Shown one piece after another: positions 19,551 to 28,483 of a stretch of DNA of 64,000 nt. Made by a program: the position numbers and the translations under genes. The notes below the pieces were generated by a model. It did no database searches and had not been told where the DNA came from. It was given only the letters and a program-made list of their open reading frames with translations. Origin of the DNA: Enhydrobacter aerosaccus (GTDB lineage Bacteria > Pseudomonadota > Alphaproteobacteria > Reyranellales > Reyranellaceae); NCBI RefSeq assembly GCF_900167455.1, contig NZ_FUWJ01000002.1, positions 992,305 to 1,056,304 on the forward strand, in the 5' to 3' direction. Within the stretch, counting starts at the first letter, position 1. Every line of letters begins with the position of its first letter.

Positions 19551-19949
19551 TCACACCAGCCGCAGGCCGACGATCCACGACACCACCGTGGCAACGAGTG
19601 CCACGATGACCACGGTCCAGCCGCTGCGATAGGCGTCCTTGAGCTCGAAGCCGTAGCCCGCATCCCAGAACAGGTGCCGGATGCCGTTGCAGAGATGGAA
19701 AAAGATGCTGAACAGCCAGCCACCCAGCACCAACCGGCCCACGATCGAGCTGTTGAAGCTCTGGAACACCGCATAGCCGCGCGGTCCGCTGGCGGCATAG
19801 ATGACCCAGGTCGCCAGATAGAGGGCGCCCACCGCAAGGGCGATCCCTGTGGCGCGATGCAGGATCGAAAGCACCGAGGTGAGTTGCGGTCGATAGACCT
19901 GCAAATGGGGAGAGAGCGGCCGATTTGACGGCCGATTGGCAACGCTCAT
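19551..19949 (-). CDS. sdhC: succinate dehydrogenase cytochrome b556 subunit
   Basis: The 132-residue SdhC has RPLSPHLQVYRPQLTS at the N-terminus, then SILHRATGIAL, the conserved quinone/heme region, and three transmembrane helices. FHLCNGIRHLFWD contains the heme-ligand His. It is the first gene of sdhCDAB. The 142-bp gap upstream holds a candidate promoter. Confidence 0.95.
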   Translation of the reverse strand: MSVANRPSNRPLSPHLQVYRPQLTSVLSILHRATGIALAVGALYLATWVIYAASGPRGYAVFQSFNSSIVGRLVLGGWLFSIFFHLCNGIRHLFWDAGYGFELKDAYRSGWTVVIVALVATVVSWIVGLRLV

Positions 19950-19997
19950 GGCGCGGAAACCTCTGTTACCCCTACAGACATGAAGGGGAGCGGGACT

Positions 19998-20025
19998 TTT
20001 TTAGCGCGCGTGTCTGTCAAGTCAA
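19998..20025 (-). promoter_or_regulatory. candidate sdhCDAB promoter
   Basis: On the minus strand TTGACT (20020-20025), a 16-nt spacer and TAAAAA (19998-20003) lie about 50 bp upstream of sdhC. The -35 is close to consensus and the -10 is weaker. Position and strand fit transcription of the sdh operon. Confidence 0.4.
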
Positions 20026-20091
20026 TGAAACTCAGCCCTGCGCCACAGGTAACCCTCGGATTTTTCAGCGAAATTCGCGCGTCGAGCAGCC

Positions 20092-21159
20092 CTAGGCCGC
20101 CCGCCGCGGCAGCAGCAGCCAATAGTCCAGATCCAGGACCACTGCAGGATGGTACTTGCCGTCCGCTTCTTTGCCCGGCCAGGAGCCGCACGGGCAGTCC
20201 TTTGCCGCGTAGGTACGCACACGCAAGGCACCCAGATCAGCGCGACCGGGCAGCGGCGCCCGCTCCAGGACCTCGGACCAGGCGTAGATCGTGTCGCCGC
20301 CGAAGGTCGGCGCCACGTGGCTGCCGGCATTGACGGCCGCCACCCGGAAGCCGTTGGCGAGGCCGTTGAAGGACAGCGCGCGGGCCAACGAGATCACGTG
20401 GCCGCCATAGGCGAGTCTACGGCCGAAGCGGGTGCTCTTGCCGGCATGGGCATCGAAATGCACCCGTGCAGTGTTCTGATAGAGCCGCGTCGAGAACATG
20501 TGGTCCGAGTCCTCGAGCGTGATGCCGCTCACATGGTCGATGCGCTCGCCCGCCTCGTAATCTTCCCAGCGATAGGGCGAGCCCGCGGCGACATCGTCGT
20601 AGCCGGCCAGCGACAGGCCCGCCGGCACGATCAGATCCGCGGGCGCGACCGACGCCGCCGGCTTGGGCACGACCGGCGCCGAAACAACGGCGGCGGGATC
20701 GCGCTTGTGCACCATCACCCAGCGTATGTAGTCCAGCACCATCTCGCCACGCTGATTGATGCCGGTCGAGCGCACCCAGACCACGCCACTGGTGCGATTG
20801 GAGTTTTCACGCAGCCCCAGCACCGTCGAACTCACCGACAGCGTATCGCCCGGATAAACGGGCACACCCCAGCGAAATTCGGCGTAGCCGAGATTGGCGA
20901 CGGCGTTCACCGAAATGTCGGGTACGGTCTTGCCGATCACGACATGAAACACCAGCAGGTCGTCGAGCGGCGCGCGCGGCAGGCCGACGGCGCGCGCGAA
21001 TTCGTCGGACGAATTGATGGCGAAGCGCGACCCATAAAGTGCAACGTTCAGGGCCGCATCAGCCTCGGTCAGCGTACGCGGCGTCGCATGGCGGATTTCC
21101 TGGCCGACCTTGAAGTCCTCGAAGAAATTGCCGCCCTCGGTCTTGCTCTTGGTACTCAT
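20092..21159 (-). CDS. mch: mesaconyl-CoA hydratase (double-hotdog MaoC type)
   Basis: The 355-residue protein starts at MSTKSKTEGGNFFEDF; upstream open frame is shadow of the lyase gene. It has two hotdog halves: GNFFEDFKVGQEIRHATPRT, SRFAINSSDEFARAVG and PRAPLDDLLVFHVVIGKTVP in the first, and YEAGERIDHVSGITLEDSDH with FDAHAGKSTRFGRRLAYGGH in the second. These match Rhodobacter Mch, which interconverts mesaconyl-C1-CoA and beta-methylmalyl-CoA in the ethylmalonyl-CoA pathway for acetyl-CoA assimilation. It overlaps the upstream CoA-lyase gene as ATGA, so both are translated from one message. Confidence 0.92.
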   Translation of the reverse strand: MSTKSKTEGGNFFEDFKVGQEIRHATPRTLTEADAALNVALYGSRFAINSSDEFARAVGLPRAPLDDLLVFHVVIGKTVPDISVNAVANLGYAEFRWGVPVYPGDTLSVSSTVLGLRENSNRTSGVVWVRSTGINQRGEMVLDYIRWVMVHKRDPAAVVSAPVVPKPAASVAPADLIVPAGLSLAGYDDVAAGSPYRWEDYEAGERIDHVSGITLEDSDHMFSTRLYQNTARVHFDAHAGKSTRFGRRLAYGGHVISLARALSFNGLANGFRVAAVNAGSHVAPTFGGDTIYAWSEVLERAPLPGRADLGALRVRTYAAKDCPCGSWPGKEADGKYHPAVVLDLDYWLLLPRRAA

Positions 21160-22034
21160 GCTGCCTGCAACTCCTTGATCGCGGCGGCGAGGGCGAGCGC
21201 GCGCTCGGCCTGCTCGACATGGAGATTCTCGATCATGCGTCCGTCGACAGTGACGACGCCCTTGCCCTCGGCCTGGGCGGCCTTGAACGCCGATACGATC
21301 TTGCTCGCGGTCTCCAGCTCGGCGGACGAGGGCGCAAAGACCTCGTTGCACGGATCGACCTGGCTGGGATGGATCAGCGTCTTGCCGTCGAAACCCATTT
21401 CCAGGCCCTGGCGACACACTTCCTTGAAGCCCTCGGCGTCCTGGATGTCGTTGTAGACGCCATCGAGGATGGTGAGCCCATAGGCACGCGCGGCCAGCAT
21501 GCCGAGGCCGAGTGCGGTGATCATGGGCAGGCGCATCGGCGTGTGCCGGGCCCGCATGTCCTTGACGAGGTCGTTGGTACCCATGACGAAGAGCTGCAGC
21601 CGCTTGTGGGAGGCGGCGATCTCCTCGGCGCGCAGGATGCCCTTGGGCGTCTCCATCATGGCCCACACCGCCATCGAGGACGGCGCACCGGCAGCATCGA
21701 GCAGCGACACGACACTGGCCACGTCGGCCGCGCTTTCCACCTTGGGCACCAGAATGGCATCGGCCCCGGAGGCGGCGATCGCCGCTACGTCGTCCTTGCC
21801 CCAGGGTGTTGCGAGCCCGTTGCAGCGAATGGCAATCTCGCGCTTGCCGTAGGCTTTGCTCCTGGCAGCCGCGACGACGTTGGCGCGGGCGGCTTCCTTG
21901 GCATCGGGGGCGACGGCGTCCTCGAGATCGAAGATCAGGGCATCGGCCGGCAGGGTGCGCGCTTTTTCCAGCGCACGGGTATTTGCTCCCGGCATATAAA
22001 GCACGCTACGACGCGGACGAACGGTGCTGGACAT
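21156..22034 (-). CDS. mcl2: CitE-family malyl-CoA lyase/thioesterase (Mcl2-like)
   Basis: The 292-residue protein starts at MSSTVRPRRS with GAGAGGG upstream. RSVLYMPGANTRALEKARTL, ALIFDLEDAVAPDAK with the metal-binding acidic residues, and METPKGIL are typical of the CitE/malyl-CoA superfamily. The N-terminus resembles (3S)-malyl-CoA thioesterase (Mcl2) of Rhodobacter more than Mcl1, which begins differently. With mch directly downstream it probably handles malyl-CoA or beta-methylmalyl-CoA in the ethylmalonyl-CoA pathway. Lyase versus thioesterase activity cannot be settled from sequence. Confidence 0.85.
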   Translation of the reverse strand: MSSTVRPRRSVLYMPGANTRALEKARTLPADALIFDLEDAVAPDAKEAARANVVAAARSKAYGKREIAIRCNGLATPWGKDDVAAIAASGADAILVPKVESAADVASVVSLLDAAGAPSSMAVWAMMETPKGILRAEEIAASHKRLQLFVMGTNDLVKDMRARHTPMRLPMITALGLGMLAARAYGLTILDGVYNDIQDAEGFKEVCRQGLEMGFDGKTLIHPSQVDPCNEVFAPSSAELETASKIVSAFKAAQAEGKGVVTVDGRMIENLHVEQAERALALAAAIKELQAA

Positions 22035-22101
22035 ATCAAACCCTCTCAAGGACGCCGCGGACTATAATGAGGGGTCTCGTTGTGGCAAGGTGGCATTGGC
22101 C

Positions 22102-22953
22102 ATGCGCTTTCTCTCGCTTCAGAGCCATGTCGCCTACGGTTACGTCGGCAATCGGGCAGCAGCTTTCCCCCTCCAGCGATTGGGCCACGAGGTCTGGGCG
22201 GTGAACACCGTCGAATTTTCCAACCACACGGGATACGGCGCGTGGCGCGGCCGCGTGGCGCCGGCCGATCAGGTCGCCGACATCGTGCACGGCATAGAAG
22301 CGCTGGGGCAGCTTTCGCGCTGCGATGCATTGCTCACGGGTTACGTCGGTGATGCCGCGCTTGCGGACGTGATGATCGACACGGCGTACCGCGTCCGTAG
22401 CGCCAACCCCAAGGCGATCTGGTGCTGCGACCCCGTGCTGGGAGACATCGACACCGGCATTTATGTGAAGCCAGGCATCGACGTCTTCTTTCGTGAGCGT
22501 GCGATTCCCGCCGCCGACCTCATTACCCCCAACCACTTCGAACTCGAGCATCTGACCGGCGGCAAGGTTGCTACGATGGCCGACGCACTGCGGGCGGCAC
22601 GCAGCCTGATGAAGGGGCCGCGCCTGGTCCTGATCACCAGCCTGCGCCGTGCCGATGCGCCGGCACACCAGATCGAGATGGTCGCGGTGACGGCCGACGC
22701 GGCCTGGCGCATCACGACGCCGCTGATCGGCTTCGACATCATGCCCAATGGCACGGGCGACATGGTCTCGGCCCTGTTCACAGCTCACTGGCTCGGCAGC
22801 GGCGACATTGCCCAGGCGCTCGGCAGCGCCGCCTCGTCGGTCTATGCCGTGCTCGAAGCGACGCAGGCAATGGGCGAACGAGAGCTGCAGATCGTCGCGG
22901 CGCAGGATCGCATGGTCGCGCCGCCGCGTCGGTTCATGGCGGAAAAGCTTTAG
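22102..22953 (+). CDS. pdxY: pyridoxal kinase
   Basis: The 283-residue ribokinase-fold protein starts at MRFLSLQSHVAYGYVGN, the classic PdxY/PdxK N-terminus; earlier in-frame codons are unlikely. WCCDPVLGDIDTGIYV, TPNHFELEHLTG and the catalytic NGTGDMVSALF motif follow. It phosphorylates pyridoxal or pyridoxine for vitamin B6 salvage in the cytoplasm. It diverges from the mcl2-mch pair and is followed after 7 bp by a LysE-type exporter. Confidence 0.93.
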   Translation: MRFLSLQSHVAYGYVGNRAAAFPLQRLGHEVWAVNTVEFSNHTGYGAWRGRVAPADQVADIVHGIEALGQLSRCDALLTGYVGDAALADVMIDTAYRVRSANPKAIWCCDPVLGDIDTGIYVKPGIDVFFRERAIPAADLITPNHFELEHLTGGKVATMADALRAARSLMKGPRLVLITSLRRADAPAHQIEMVAVTADAAWRITTPLIGFDIMPNGTGDMVSALFTAHWLGSGDIAQALGSAASSVYAVLEATQAMGERELQIVAAQDRMVAPPRRFMAEKL

Positions 22954-22960
22954 GCTGGCG

Positions 22961-23656
22961 ATGAACGTGCCAGGCTTCGTGTTCAACCCGATCACGCTCG
23001 CCATAGAGGGAGCCGTGATCGGCTTCGTCATTGCCGTGCCGGTCGGGCCCGCAGCCGCACTCTGCATTCGCCGCGCGATTACCGTCAGCGCGTTGGCCGG
23101 CTTTCTCACTGGAGTCGGCGCCGCCCTGGGCGACGCTGTCTTCGGCGCCGTCGCCGCCTTCGGCCTCTCCTTCGTCGAGGAGTTCGTCGCCCGGCACGAG
23201 GCGTGGCTACGGGGAATTGGCGGCGTGGTGCTGGTGGTGATGGGCGTGACGACGATGCGTCATCGGCCTCGCACCGTAGGCGATCCGGTCGCCAACGACA
23301 TCGAACACACGATCTCGACCCACTTCCACTATACGAGTTCGAGCTTCTTCATCACGGTCTTCAATCCACTGACCGTGATGGCATTTGGCGCCGCCTTCGC
23401 CGGTCGCAACCTCGCCGGTGTTGGCACCAGCCTTGCCGATGCCGGCCTGCTGGTGGCCGGCGTCTTTTGTGGCGCACTCGGCTGGTGGACCATCCTCTGC
23501 TCCGTGGCTGCCGCCCTGCGCGCGCAGTTCACGCGCACGGGCATGGTCTGGCTCAACCGCATCTCTGGCGCCATCATCCTCGCCTTCGGATTGGTGGCGC
23601 TGATATCGCTGCTGCCCTTGCCCTGGCGACATATCGGCAAGGCCCTGGGCGTTTGA
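22961..23656 (+). CDS. LysE-family amino-acid exporter
   Basis: The 231-residue membrane protein has about six hydrophobic segments. AVIGFVIAVPVGPAAALCIR is the hallmark N-terminal helix of the LysE/RhtB superfamily, and FITVFNPLTVMAFGAAFAG is the conserved NP-containing segment after the central loop. It would export amino acids or related metabolites through the inner membrane. It sits 7 bp after pdxY and is likely co-transcribed, perhaps by convenience only. Confidence 0.87.
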   Translation: MNVPGFVFNPITLAIEGAVIGFVIAVPVGPAAALCIRRAITVSALAGFLTGVGAALGDAVFGAVAAFGLSFVEEFVARHEAWLRGIGGVVLVVMGVTTMRHRPRTVGDPVANDIEHTISTHFHYTSSSFFITVFNPLTVMAFGAAFAGRNLAGVGTSLADAGLLVAGVFCGALGWWTILCSVAAALRAQFTRTGMVWLNRISGAIILAFGLVALISLLPLPWRHIGKALGV

Positions 23657-23687
23657 GCTTCCTGTCCGCGTCTGAACGCCGTCGGTC

Positions 23688-24278
23688 TTAGGCCAGCGCG
23701 CAGGCCTGCTCGAACGAGAGCCGGGGGCTGCGATTGAACAGCTTTGTGTGGTCGCCGTAGCCGATGTTGCAGAGGAAGTTGGTCTTGAAGCGGCCGTCCG
23801 GAAAGAACGCCTCGTCGACCTTGGCATTGTCGAAGCCGCTCATGGCGCCGACATCGAAGCCCAGGGCACGGGCGGCGATCATCAGGTAGGCGCCCTGCAG
23901 CGAGCCGTTGCGGAAGGCCGTGGCGGCGCTGACCGCTTCCTTGCCTTCGCCGCTGAACCAGTACTTGGCGGTCTGGTCGTGGGGAAAGAGCTCCGGCAGA
24001 TGCTCGTAGAACTGCGTGTCGTAGGCCACGATCGCGGTCACCGGTGCGGTCATGGTCTTTTCAGTGTTGCCGGCGCTCAGCGCGGGCTTCAGCTTCTCCT
24101 TCCCTTCCTTCGTACGCACGAACACGATGCGGGCGGGAGAGGAGTTGGCCGAGGTCGGCCCCCACTTCATGAGATCGTAGATGGCCTTCAATTGATCGTC
24201 GCTGACGGGCTTGTCGAGCCAGCCATTGTGCGTGCGAGCGCCACGGAAAAGCCTGTCGAGCGTCTTGTCATCAAGCAT
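23688..24278 (-). CDS. RutE-like malonic semialdehyde reductase (nitroreductase family)
   Basis: The 196-residue flavoprotein has [17 protein letters not shown] and [19 protein letters not shown], strongly like E. coli RutE. The C-terminal [20 protein letters not shown] also fits. RutE-type enzymes reduce malonic semialdehyde to 3-hydroxypropionate with NAD(P)H and FMN. No other pyrimidine-degradation (rut) genes are present, so a general detoxifying reductase role is possible. It converges with the LysE-type gene. Confidence 0.85.
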   Translation of the reverse strand: MLDDKTLDRLFRGARTHNGWLDKPVSDDQLKAIYDLMKWGPTSANSSPARIVFVRTKEGKEKLKPALSAGNTEKTMTAPVTAIVAYDTQFYEHLPELFPHDQTAKYWFSGEGKEAVSAATAFRNGSLQGAYLMIAARALGFDVGAMSGFDNAKVDEAFFPDGRFKTNFLCNIGYGDHTKLFNRSPRLSFEQACALA

Positions 24279-24429
24279 GGGAGTCCCCCTTACGTCCGGT
24301 GGAATAGGATCGCGCGGAACGTAAAGGAGCGTATTCGCGCGGTCGAGCCGACGCGTAGGTAAGCAAGTTACCTGCCAGAGGCCGGATTGCCGCCCCGCCA
24401 GAAGGACTCGTGCCGGACGCCGTCCGACC

Positions 24430-25875
24430 TCAGGAGCGCTCGGACGTCAGCAATGGCGCCTGCAGCTTCAGCAGCTCGATCTCGTTGTGGACGGCGGCAA
24501 ATACCGAGTCCCACTCGCCGGGAGCTGTTTGCCGGAACAGCCGCACGGACGGATACCAGGGCGCGCGGCTGCCACCGAGGTGCCAGCGCCAATCGGACGG
24601 CGACGGCAACAGCACCCACGTCCTCAAACCCATCGCCGCCGCCAGATGCGCAATCGGCGCATCGATCGAAATCAGCAAGTCGAGTTGCGACAGGGCGCTT
24701 GCCGCTTCGGCGAAATCGAAGATGCCACGGCCGACATCATGGACAAGTCCGGCCGCCCCGAACTGCTTGATGTCCTTCTGGTGGGCGCCGCCCTGCAGAC
24801 TGAAGATCAGCAATTCCGGATCGCCGGTGAAGGCGAGGAATTCCGCAAACGGCGCCGAACGCAGCCTGTCCTGGGGCCGGCTGCCGCTGGCGCCCCAGTA
24901 GATACCGATGCGCAGCTTGGCCTTGTCGAGGCGCCCCAGCCGGACGAGCTTGTCGGGAGGCGGAACCAGATACGGGCCGGACATGGCATCGAAATCCGGC
25001 TGACACAGATGCGGCAGTGAAACCAGCGACGCATGGAAATCAAATGGCGGCAGGGCTTCGCCCTCGATCACGACCTCGTCGATGAAATCGACTTCCTCCA
25101 ACAGGCCCTTGAGCGGCGCCTGACAGAGGACGAGGACCGTAGCGCCGCGCCGCTTCAAGTCGCGGGCGAAACGAACGAACAGCAGCACATCCGTCAGACC
25201 CTGCTCGGCATAGAGCAGGAGCCGCTTGCCCTCGATCGGACCGCCTTCCCAAGCGGGTTGTACAAAATCGGGAGTGGGAACCTCGGGCAGGCGCTTGCGC
25301 GCCTCGTAAGCAGCGAAGCCCTCGCGCAACTGGCCGCGCATCAGAAGCGCGACGGCAAATTCGGTTCGGGCCCGCTTATGGTCGGGCGTGAGGGCGAGCG
25401 CGCGCGTGAAGCACCCCACCGCCTCGTCAATCCGACCGAGATCGCGCAGGCACAGGCCAAGATCGAAGAAGCCGTCGGCGTAGTTGCGGTTGAGCGCGAT
25501 GGAGCGGAAGTGATGCTTGACCGCCTCGTCGGCGCGATTGGCCGCGCGCAGGGCATTGCCGAGATTGGAATGCAGCGCCGCATTGTCGGGATCTTCCGCC
25601 AACGACAGGCGGTGATGCGACACGGCCGCCTCGAGCTTGCCCGCCTGTCGTAAGGCCATGCCGAGACTATTGTGCAGTTCGGCATGGTACGGCCGCTGCG
25701 TCAGCAGCTTGAAATAGGACGAGATCGCTTCATCGAGCCGGCCGGCGCGAAACGCCTGACCGGCCAGCCGCAACTGCTGGAGAAACGTATCGACGGCGGC
25801 ACCGAACAAAGGGGTCGGCGCTGCCGAGATCCGGGATTCGGACCTCAGCGGATGAATGGTCGACAGATCGGTCAC
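24430..25875 (-). CDS. TPR-repeat protein with glycosyltransferase-9-like domain
   Basis: The 481-residue protein has several tetratricopeptide repeats in roughly residues 35-190 ([79 protein letters not shown]). The C-terminal half carries [20 protein letters not shown] and [20 protein letters not shown] with [17 protein letters not shown], the pattern of GT9-like domains fused to TPRs. Such proteins are often linked to protein or envelope glycosylation. The acceptor is unknown. The AT-rich gap upstream (25876-25994) is the likely promoter region. Confidence 0.85.
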   Translation of the reverse strand: MTDLSTIHPLRSESRISAAPTPLFGAAVDTFLQQLRLAGQAFRAGRLDEAISSYFKLLTQRPYHAELHNSLGMALRQAGKLEAAVSHHRLSLAEDPDNAALHSNLGNALRAANRADEAVKHHFRSIALNRNYADGFFDLGLCLRDLGRIDEAVGCFTRALALTPDHKRARTEFAVALLMRGQLREGFAAYEARKRLPEVPTPDFVQPAWEGGPIEGKRLLLYAEQGLTDVLLFVRFARDLKRRGATVLVLCQAPLKGLLEEVDFIDEVVIEGEALPPFDFHASLVSLPHLCQPDFDAMSGPYLVPPPDKLVRLGRLDKAKLRIGIYWGASGSRPQDRLRSAPFAEFLAFTGDPELLIFSLQGGAHQKDIKQFGAAGLVHDVGRGIFDFAEAASALSQLDLLISIDAPIAHLAAAMGLRTWVLLPSPSDWRWHLGGSRAPWYPSVRLFRQTAPGEWDSVFAAVHNEIELLKLQAPLLTSERS

Positions 25876-25994
25876 GGTATCGCCCAGTCGGAAGCCTTAT
25901 TCTTCCAACATTACATCAGTCGATACTCTTAAGCATCTGATATTTAAGGCGAAATTTGGGCGTAGGCCTAGTGGAGAAGGATGCTTGCCCCCTA

Positions 25995-27008
25995 CTAGAT
26001 GTAGCCCTTGATCAGTTCCTCGGCGATCTGGATAGCGTTGAGCGCCGCGCCCTTGCGCAGATTGTCGCTGACGCACCAGAGCGACAGACCATGCTCCACG
26101 GTCGGATCGACTCGCACGCGGCTGACGAACACCGCATCCTGTCCAGTCACCTCCTTGGGAGTCACATAGCCGCCCGGTTCGCGACGATCGACGACAAGAA
26201 TGCCGGGCGCAGCGGCAAGCAGACGGCGCGCCTCGTCTTCTTCGAGCGGCTGCTCCAGCTCGATGGTCACGGCCTCGGCGTGACCGATGAATGTCGGCAC
26301 GCGCACACAGGTCGCATGCACCTTGATCTTGGGATCAAGAATCTTCTTGGTCTCGACCACCATCTTCCATTCTTCCTTGGTCGAGCCGTCTTCCATGAAA
26401 ACGTCAATCTGCGGGATGACATTGAAGGCGATGTTCTTGGCGAACTTCTTCGGTTCGAGATCCTGGTTGACGAAAAAGCTCTTCGTCTGGTTCAGCAGCT
26501 CGTCCATCGCCTCCTTGCCGGCGCCCGAGGTAGATTGATAGGTCGCTACCACGACACGCTTGATGGTCGCCGCGTCATGCAGCGGCTTCAGTGCCACCAC
26601 CATCTGGATCGTGGAACAGTTGGGATTGGCGATGATGCCACGGCGCTTGTAGCCCGCGATCGCCTCGCGATTCACTTCGGGCACGACGAGCGGCACGTCG
26701 GGATCCATGCGCCAGTACGACGTATTGTCGATCACGACCGCACCGGCCTTCGCCGCCCGCGGGCTGTGCTCGGCCGAGACCCTGGCGCCAGGAGAGGACA
26801 GCGCGATATCGATGCCCTTGAAGTCGAACTTGGCGAGATCCTGGACTTTCAGCACAGCGTTCTCACCGAACGATACTGACTGGCCGGTGGAGCGCGACGA
26901 GGCAAGCGCCACGACCTCATCGGCCGGAAAATTCCGCTCGGCCAGGATCTGCAACATTTCGCGCCCGACATTGCCGGTCGCGCCGATGACGGCGACTCTG
27001 TAGCCCAT
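25995..27008 (-). CDS. asd: aspartate-semialdehyde dehydrogenase
   Basis: The 337-residue enzyme makes aspartate semialdehyde from aspartyl phosphate with NADPH, for Lys, Met, Thr and diaminopimelate. The nucleotide-binding GATGNVGREML is at the N-terminus. The catalytic Cys is in NPNCSTIQMVVALKPLH near residue 130, and the His region is VPTFIGHAEAV. Length and motifs match the shorter Gram-positive/alphaproteobacterial type. It stands alone and diverges from the CoA-transferase genes. Confidence 0.95.
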   Translation of the reverse strand: MGYRVAVIGATGNVGREMLQILAERNFPADEVVALASSRSTGQSVSFGENAVLKVQDLAKFDFKGIDIALSSPGARVSAEHSPRAAKAGAVVIDNTSYWRMDPDVPLVVPEVNREAIAGYKRRGIIANPNCSTIQMVVALKPLHDAATIKRVVVATYQSTSGAGKEAMDELLNQTKSFFVNQDLEPKKFAKNIAFNVIPQIDVFMEDGSTKEEWKMVVETKKILDPKIKVHATCVRVPTFIGHAEAVTIELEQPLEEDEARRLLAAAPGILVVDRREPGGYVTPKEVTGQDAVFVSRVRVDPTVEHGLSLWCVSDNLRKGAALNAIQIAEELIKGYI

Positions 27009-27271
27009 GACTTCACTGCGCTAGCCGCGCGCACTCCCAGGATTCGAGGAAGCGAAGGAGATAGGCTGAGAGGTCGCGCTTGGCAAGGAAGCGCCCGCAG
27101 ATCGGGCCAATTCGCGCCCGTGCGGCATCGACCAGAACCGCGCAACTTCGGTCGTGCTTCTCCGTGCGATTTGCCGTTGCACGTCGCGGACCGGAACGAC
27201 TGCATGACGTGCTCTTGACGGCGACCAGAAGCCCGCGCCCTAAATCGGGCAAGCATCTCCGAGGATCGACA

Positions 27272-28483
27272 ATGACCGAGTCTCCCCTGCCGCTGGCAGG
27301 TCTGCGCGTACTGGATATCAGCTCGTTCATCGCGGCGCCGGCAGCGGCGGTCGTGCTGGGCGACTGGGGCGCCGATGTCATCAAGATCGAAGGACCCGAC
27401 GGCGATCCCAATCGCACGATCATGAACGACTCGGCCAACTACCCCAAAGGCAAGGTCAACTATCCCTGGCAGATGGATTCGCGCAACAAGCGTTCCATCG
27501 TGCTCGACCTCAAGAAGCCCGAGGCACGCAGCGCGCTCGACAGGCTGATCGCGGGCGCGGACGTGCTCATCTGCAATTTCCCGCCACTCGTCCGCGAGAA
27601 ACTGCGGCTCGGCTACGACGCCGTGAAGGCCGTCAATCCACGGCTGATCTATGCCTCGTTGACCGGCTATGGCGAGAGCGGGCCGGATCGCGACCGACCG
27701 GGCTTCGATGCCACCGCATACTTCGCCCGATCGGGGCTGCTCGACGCCCAGCGCTACGAAGGTGGACCGCCTGGCGTGCCGGGCCCGGCGCAAGGCGATC
27801 GTGCCACGGCGATGGCGCTGGTTTCGGCGATCCTGATGGCGCTGATCCATCGCATGAAGACCGGCGAGGGCTCCTGGGTCGGCACATCATTGTTGGGCAA
27901 TGGCCTCTGGTCCTGTGGCGTCATCGCCCAGGCCGCACTCGTGGGCGCCTTTCTTCCTCATCGACCGCCACCGGAAAGACCGCGCTCGGCTCTCGGCAAC
28001 ATCTATCGGACCGCCGACGATCGCTGGCTGCAGCTGACCATCGTGCGCGAGGACAAGTTGTGGGCACCGCTTTGCACGGCTCTCGAACGCAAGGAGCTGA
28101 TCGACGATCCGCGCTTCGCGGCGGTCGAGGAGCGGCGCAACAATTCCGCGGCCCTGGCCACGATCCTGCGCGATACGTTTGCCAAACGCGACTACGCCCA
28201 TTGGATGAAGGCGCTGGCGGCCCACGAAATCACCTTCGGCGTCATCAGCCGTCCCCAGGACGTACCCGACGACGTGCAAGCGGTCGCCTGTGGCGCCGTG
28301 GTCGAAACGGCGATTCCGGATATGCCGCGCACGCTCAGCAACCCGATCCGGCTTGGCTTCGCGGAACAGCGACTCGCGCACCCGGCGCCGGCCCTTGGCC
28401 AGAACACTGACGAAATCCTGCGCGAGGCCGGCCTGTCGGCCAGCGAAATCAGCACCCTGCGCGATAGCGGAGCGGTCCGGTGA
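27272..28483 (+). CDS. class III (CaiB/BaiF) CoA-transferase, first copy
   Basis: The 403-residue protein starts at MTESPLPLAGLRVLD; the open frame upstream is not coding-like. LRVLDISSFIAAPAAAVVLG, DVIKIEGPDGDPNR and the catalytic-Asp segment DRPGFDATAYFARSG are the family signature. These enzymes move CoA between carboxylic acids. The stop overlaps the GTG start of a close paralog by 4 bp (GTGA), so the two are coupled and may form a heterodimer. The acid substrate is not predictable here. Confidence 0.92.
   Translation: MTESPLPLAGLRVLDISSFIAAPAAAVVLGDWGADVIKIEGPDGDPNRTIMNDSANYPKGKVNYPWQMDSRNKRSIVLDLKKPEARSALDRLIAGADVLICNFPPLVREKLRLGYDAVKAVNPRLIYASLTGYGESGPDRDRPGFDATAYFARSGLLDAQRYEGGPPGVPGPAQGDRATAMALVSAILMALIHRMKTGEGSWVGTSLLGNGLWSCGVIAQAALVGAFLPHRPPPERPRSALGNIYRTADDRWLQLTIVREDKLWAPLCTALERKELIDDPRFAAVEERRNNSAALATILRDTFAKRDYAHWMKALAAHEITFGVISRPQDVPDDVQAVACGAVVETAIPDMPRTLSNPIRLGFAEQRLAHPAPALGQNTDEILREAGLSASEISTLRDSGAVR

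Noticed and set aside
20092-21666. Upstream extension of mch into the lyase gene
   Set aside because: The added part is a frame-shifted shadow of the lyase; the ATG at 21157-21159 and the ATGA overlap give the correct start.
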